Source of the DNA: Rosellinia necatrix
Lineage: Eukaryota > Ascomycota > Sordariomycetes > Xylariales > Xylariaceae
NCBI GenBank assembly: GCA_021209875.1
Contig: JAGYVD010000004.1
Coordinates: 1,488,001 to 1,552,000 of the forward strand
Direction: 5' to 3'
Length of the DNA stretch: 64,000 bases
In this document: positions 61,124 to 64,000 of the stretch, piece after piece
Layout of the letters: every line of letters starts with the position of its first letter
How positions within the stretch are numbered: position 1 is the stretch's first letter
Program-made: the position numbers and the translations under genes
Notes under the pieces: generated by a model
Seen by the model: the letters and a program-made list of their open reading frames with translations, nothing else
Told to the model about the DNA's origin: nothing
The model's database searches: none

Positions 61124-63529
61124 ATGTCGGGAGCCAGGGTCGCGTCGACCGAGAATCTTGGCGGCCTGTACTCATTGTTAAATCTACCCAAGGGGACCCG
61201 AGCGATACGTGTCCTTGATCTTGAGACCACGGGGGCTGAGATAGATGCCGACACCATAAGCGGAACTTTACGGGTGGTGGAACTAGATTCTAACCCTCGA
61301 TTTGTGGCATTGTCATATGTATGGGGCACGAGTTCCGCTCCTTCCAAGAAACTACGATGTGGACGGTATTCAACCAATATTACAGATAACTGCTGGGAGG
61401 CTTTGCGCCACCTGTGCTGTCAACCAGTCGAGGGCAGTGATCTGGGACGAAATGACGACGGTTCAATCACAATTTGGGTTGATGTGGTTTGCATCGACCA
61501 ACAGAACGACGAGGAAAAATTCGACCAGATCCCCTTGATGGGAGCTATTTATGCACAAGCACATTCTGTTTGTATCTGGCTTGGACCCGGCACGCCGGAG
61601 ACCGATGACGCTATCCGCTATTTACGAGTTGCGGGTTGGCAAGAATTTCTGCAGGAAGAGGGGGAATTCCGATATCGTATACCTGGACGAAGCATCGTTT
61701 GGAAAGCCGTCGTACAGCTGTTGTTTATCCGTCCCTTTCATATTATCAAGAAATCTGGTCTTATACCCACTGCCTTCCGCCGAGCTGTTAATGGCCGAGG
61801 TTTCCCGGATATCCATGGCGACATACACCCGGAGAGCCTTGTCCAGATACTCAATAACACATGGACAAACAGGATCTGGACTCTGCAAGAGGCTGTTCTG
61901 GCTCGGAATCTCTGGGTTCGTTGCGGTAGACAGAGCCTAAACTGGAGAACTGTCCTTTATTCTGTTGCGTATCTTGACTGGGTTGATCGCAATTTCACGC
62001 TGTATCACTTTACACAGGATGCATGTCAGAAATGGCGCGCCATTTTGAGCTTGTGGCTCTTGATTAACCGCCCGTCGCGCGGTGCTATCGATGCTAGAAC
62101 GGGCTGGGGCGCTTTATCGGTGGATTTCCTTACGGCAATGCCTGAGTATCACAAGTTCCTTGACGAAGTAAAGTCGCTTGGTTCGGCCTTGGGGACATGT
62201 GTATTTTGGGCGGCGTTTTTGCCCATACCAGGGTGGTTCTCGATTCTTATTTATGGATTTGCCACTTTTCGCTCTACCGTAGTCGTGGTATTTTTGGGAA
62301 TCGGGGTTCTCTTGGGACCTGTGGTTGCAGGCTTGTCATTCGGGCTACTCGGCCTGTTCTCTGGCGCGAGGTGGTTTGATGGCTATCAAGGTCGCACCAT
62401 CCAGAGCAGCGTGGATGCGACAAGCGCCATGGTTCAAGAAATTCTCCGACGCAAATGCACCGACCCTAGGGACCGAAGCTATGGTGTCCAGGCCGTCTGC
62501 TCCAAGCTAGGTATGTCTTTCAGGGCTGCGGACAGTAGAACATCAGCACAGCAACTTTATACGGAGCTTTCTGTTCGTCTTCTTGACTGGACTGGGGATC
62601 TCAATCTTCTACTGTGCGCATCTGGCAGCGTTGGAGGCCAGCCCTCCTGGGCAATGGACTTTCAAGACGAGCAGCCACGTTGGATTAAATATCGTGATTT
62701 CATAGGAGGTATTGAAGCCTCCCACCCTCGAGCTCCCAGCAGTCGCAGAATAGGCTATAGGCCCCTCAGCGCTAAGGATCTATTTTTTGGGTTCAAAGGG
62801 CCCTGGGCAAACTGTACGCCAAGGACTCAAATGAACAGCATCAATATACACAACGAAAAGGAGCTTCACGTTGAGGGATACGAAATCGGTCGTATTAGTT
62901 GGCGTGGCGCCCCATTTACTATGATAGAAAATCTTCCAACTAGACGAAAGGATAAATATGGGCGCATCAGGGAGTCAAATCCGGTGCCGGTAAGCGAGGT
63001 TTTACTTCACGATATGGAAATATTTCAACTAGCGATTCGGGGTATAAGGCGCAATGACGCTTTGTGGCACACCTACAATGCCCAGCCCGATTATATTTTT
63101 GATGATGGCAAAGGCAAAAAACCTGAAGCTAATCGATTGCGGAGGAGCATATCGTGGCCGGGCATCATCGATCGTACGTGTAGCCGGCCCGTTTCGGAAG
63201 CGCTGGGAATTTTATGGCAGAACAGGGATACAGGATGGGAGTACTTCATTCATATTTGTAACAATCTTCATCGCAAACGGAGGACGTTTTGCATAGTCGA
63301 GGGATCAGGGGGGAGGTATCTGGGAAACTGCGCTGTGAACGCCGAGCCTGGCGACTTGGTATGCCTCATCGATGGCGTGGCACTGCCTCTGGTCATTCGT
63401 AAACAAGGCTCGACAAACTATACCATCGTCAGTTCTGTCCCTTTAAACTCGCCCCGCGTCATGTCTGGGCTGCTGTGGAAGGGTCTGGTGGACCAAGGAG
63501 GGGCTAGATCAAGATTTATATTGATTTGA
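61124..63529 (+). CDS. HET-domain (heterokaryon incompatibility) protein with membrane segments
   Basis: Intronless 801-aa frame from ATG 61124. All three HET blocks are present: FVALSYVWG (60-68); WVDVVCIDQQN with EKFDQIPLMGAIY and VCIWLGPG (118-156); NRIWTLQEAVLARNL (249-263). HET domains trigger programmed cell death after non-self recognition in filamentous ascomycetes. After the domain come two or three hydrophobic stretches (about 354-380 and 384-413), which suggest membrane anchoring, then CTDPRDRSYGVQAV, the usual DPRD motif after HET. The C-terminal part (about 690-801) includes a GDLVCLIDGVALPLVIR strand pair common in these proteins. No NACHT, ankyrin or WD repeats. The frame is clean, so the gene seems intact. 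Partner unknown. Confidence 0.92.
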   Translation: MSGARVASTENLGGLYSLLNLPKGTRAIRVLDLETTGAEIDADTISGTLRVVELDSNPRFVALSYVWGTSSAPSKKLRCGRYSTNITDNCWEALRHLCCQPVEGSDLGRNDDGSITIWVDVVCIDQQNDEEKFDQIPLMGAIYAQAHSVCIWLGPGTPETDDAIRYLRVAGWQEFLQEEGEFRYRIPGRSIVWKAVVQLLFIRPFHIIKKSGLIPTAFRRAVNGRGFPDIHGDIHPESLVQILNNTWTNRIWTLQEAVLARNLWVRCGRQSLNWRTVLYSVAYLDWVDRNFTLYHFTQDACQKWRAILSLWLLINRPSRGAIDARTGWGALSVDFLTAMPEYHKFLDEVKSLGSALGTCVFWAAFLPIPGWFSILIYGFATFRSTVVVVFLGIGVLLGPVVAGLSFGLLGLFSGARWFDGYQGRTIQSSVDATSAMVQEILRRKCTDPRDRSYGVQAVCSKLGMSFRAADSRTSAQQLYTELSVRLLDWTGDLNLLLCASGSVGGQPSWAMDFQDEQPRWIKYRDFIGGIEASHPRAPSSRRIGYRPLSAKDLFFGFKGPWANCTPRTQMNSINIHNEKELHVEGYEIGRISWRGAPFTMIENLPTRRKDKYGRIRESNPVPVSEVLLHDMEIFQLAIRGIRRNDALWHTYNAQPDYIFDDGKGKKPEANRLRRSISWPGIIDRTCSRPVSEALGILWQNRDTGWEYFIHICNNLHRKRRTFCIVEGSGGRYLGNCAVNAEPGDLVCLIDGVALPLVIRKQGSTNYTIVSSVPLNSPRVMSGLLWKGLVDQGGARSRFILI

Positions 63530-64000
63530 AGGCATCTTCAATGTTAAAATATTCGTGTGGTCTAAGAGGTATGGTTCATCCAGAAACTACTCAAGTATCT
63601 CAAGCATCACGGTTCAGGTGTGTAAATAACTTATAGATATATAAAGGGGGATCCAGACTACTATAAGCGCAACACGTAGGAACGTCAACGCAAGGCTACT
63701 AACGGCGTATCTTGATATGCTTATATCCTATATTTGGCTTCCTTTTGTCTTCATAGAGAAACTCAAACTGCGCCGTCTCAGCGATTGTTGCTTAGGAAAT
63801 GGTTTCTCATGTGGATGAGGATGGTATGTGAGAGAGGTGAGCGTTATCTTGTAGTGAGAATCATATCCATCTGGGACTGTCTAGTCAACTAACCACTGGA
63901 GACCTTCCAGTTATTGTCCGGATTTGAGACAGTAATATAAACAAACCGTATTGGCTTTGCTAATAAGATAATGCTTCAATGTTAGGCAAGAGATGTTTGA
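63530..64000. other. Downstream flank
   Basis: 3' side of the HET gene to the window edge; no further feature seen. Confidence 0.5.

Overview
The window reads as nuclear DNA of a filamentous ascomycete, most likely Sordariomycetes (Pezizomycotina). Genes are split by short GT-AG introns of 50-106 nt, often with CTAAC/CTRAY-like branch sites. The protein families are typical of these fungi: HET, Clr5, FTA2, 2EXR, CVNH lectin, GH95, M43 protease. One 20-kb block shows extreme C-to-T/G-to-A decay of the kind made by repeat-induced point mutation (RIP). I see no tRNA, rRNA, CRISPR array or telomere repeat.

Layout. 1-18 kb is the gene-rich arm, with every confident gene on the minus strand: a GT1 UDP-glycosyltransferase (1.9-3.8 kb), an FTA2-like gene (7.9-8.8 kb), a 2EXR pseudogene (10.0-10.8 kb), a secreted GH95 alpha-fucosidase (11.3-14.0 kb), a secreted cyanovirin-N-homology lectin (14.7-15.3 kb) and a secreted M43 metalloprotease (16.7-17.7 kb). 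18-26 kb holds no gene I can defend; it contains a GC-rich, microsatellite-rich island (21.6-23.2 kb). 26-34.4 kb carries a two-exon orphan gene, a solo LTR with a perfect target-site duplication, a Clr5-domain gene and a small TPR-like gene. A decayed methyltransferase (37.6-38.1 kb) lies against the AT-rich block.

38,698-59,126 is a nested set of three LTR retrotransposons. An outer element (C, 162-bp LTRs, about 6.2 kb once the insertions are removed) was hit by element A (41,547-49,133) and element B (49,802-56,460). All three have identifiable LTR pairs and matching or near-matching target-site duplications, and all are saturated with RIP-type mutation. The RIP boundary falls on the outer LTRs, with ordinary DNA immediately outside. 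In each of the three elements the outward-facing LTR edges are less mutated than the inward-facing ones.

After the block come another solo LTR of the same family (60,228-60,387, perfect duplication) and an 801-aa HET-domain gene with membrane segments (61,124-63,529).

Five otherwise intact genes or exons each need one-base corrections in GC homopolymers or GC microsatellites (two in the glycosyltransferase). This looks more like sequencing or assembly error than pseudogenization, but must be checked. Functionally, the left arm is a secreted, glycan-oriented neighbourhood (fucosidase, lectin, protease, plus a glycosyltransferase), not a recognisable biosynthetic cluster.
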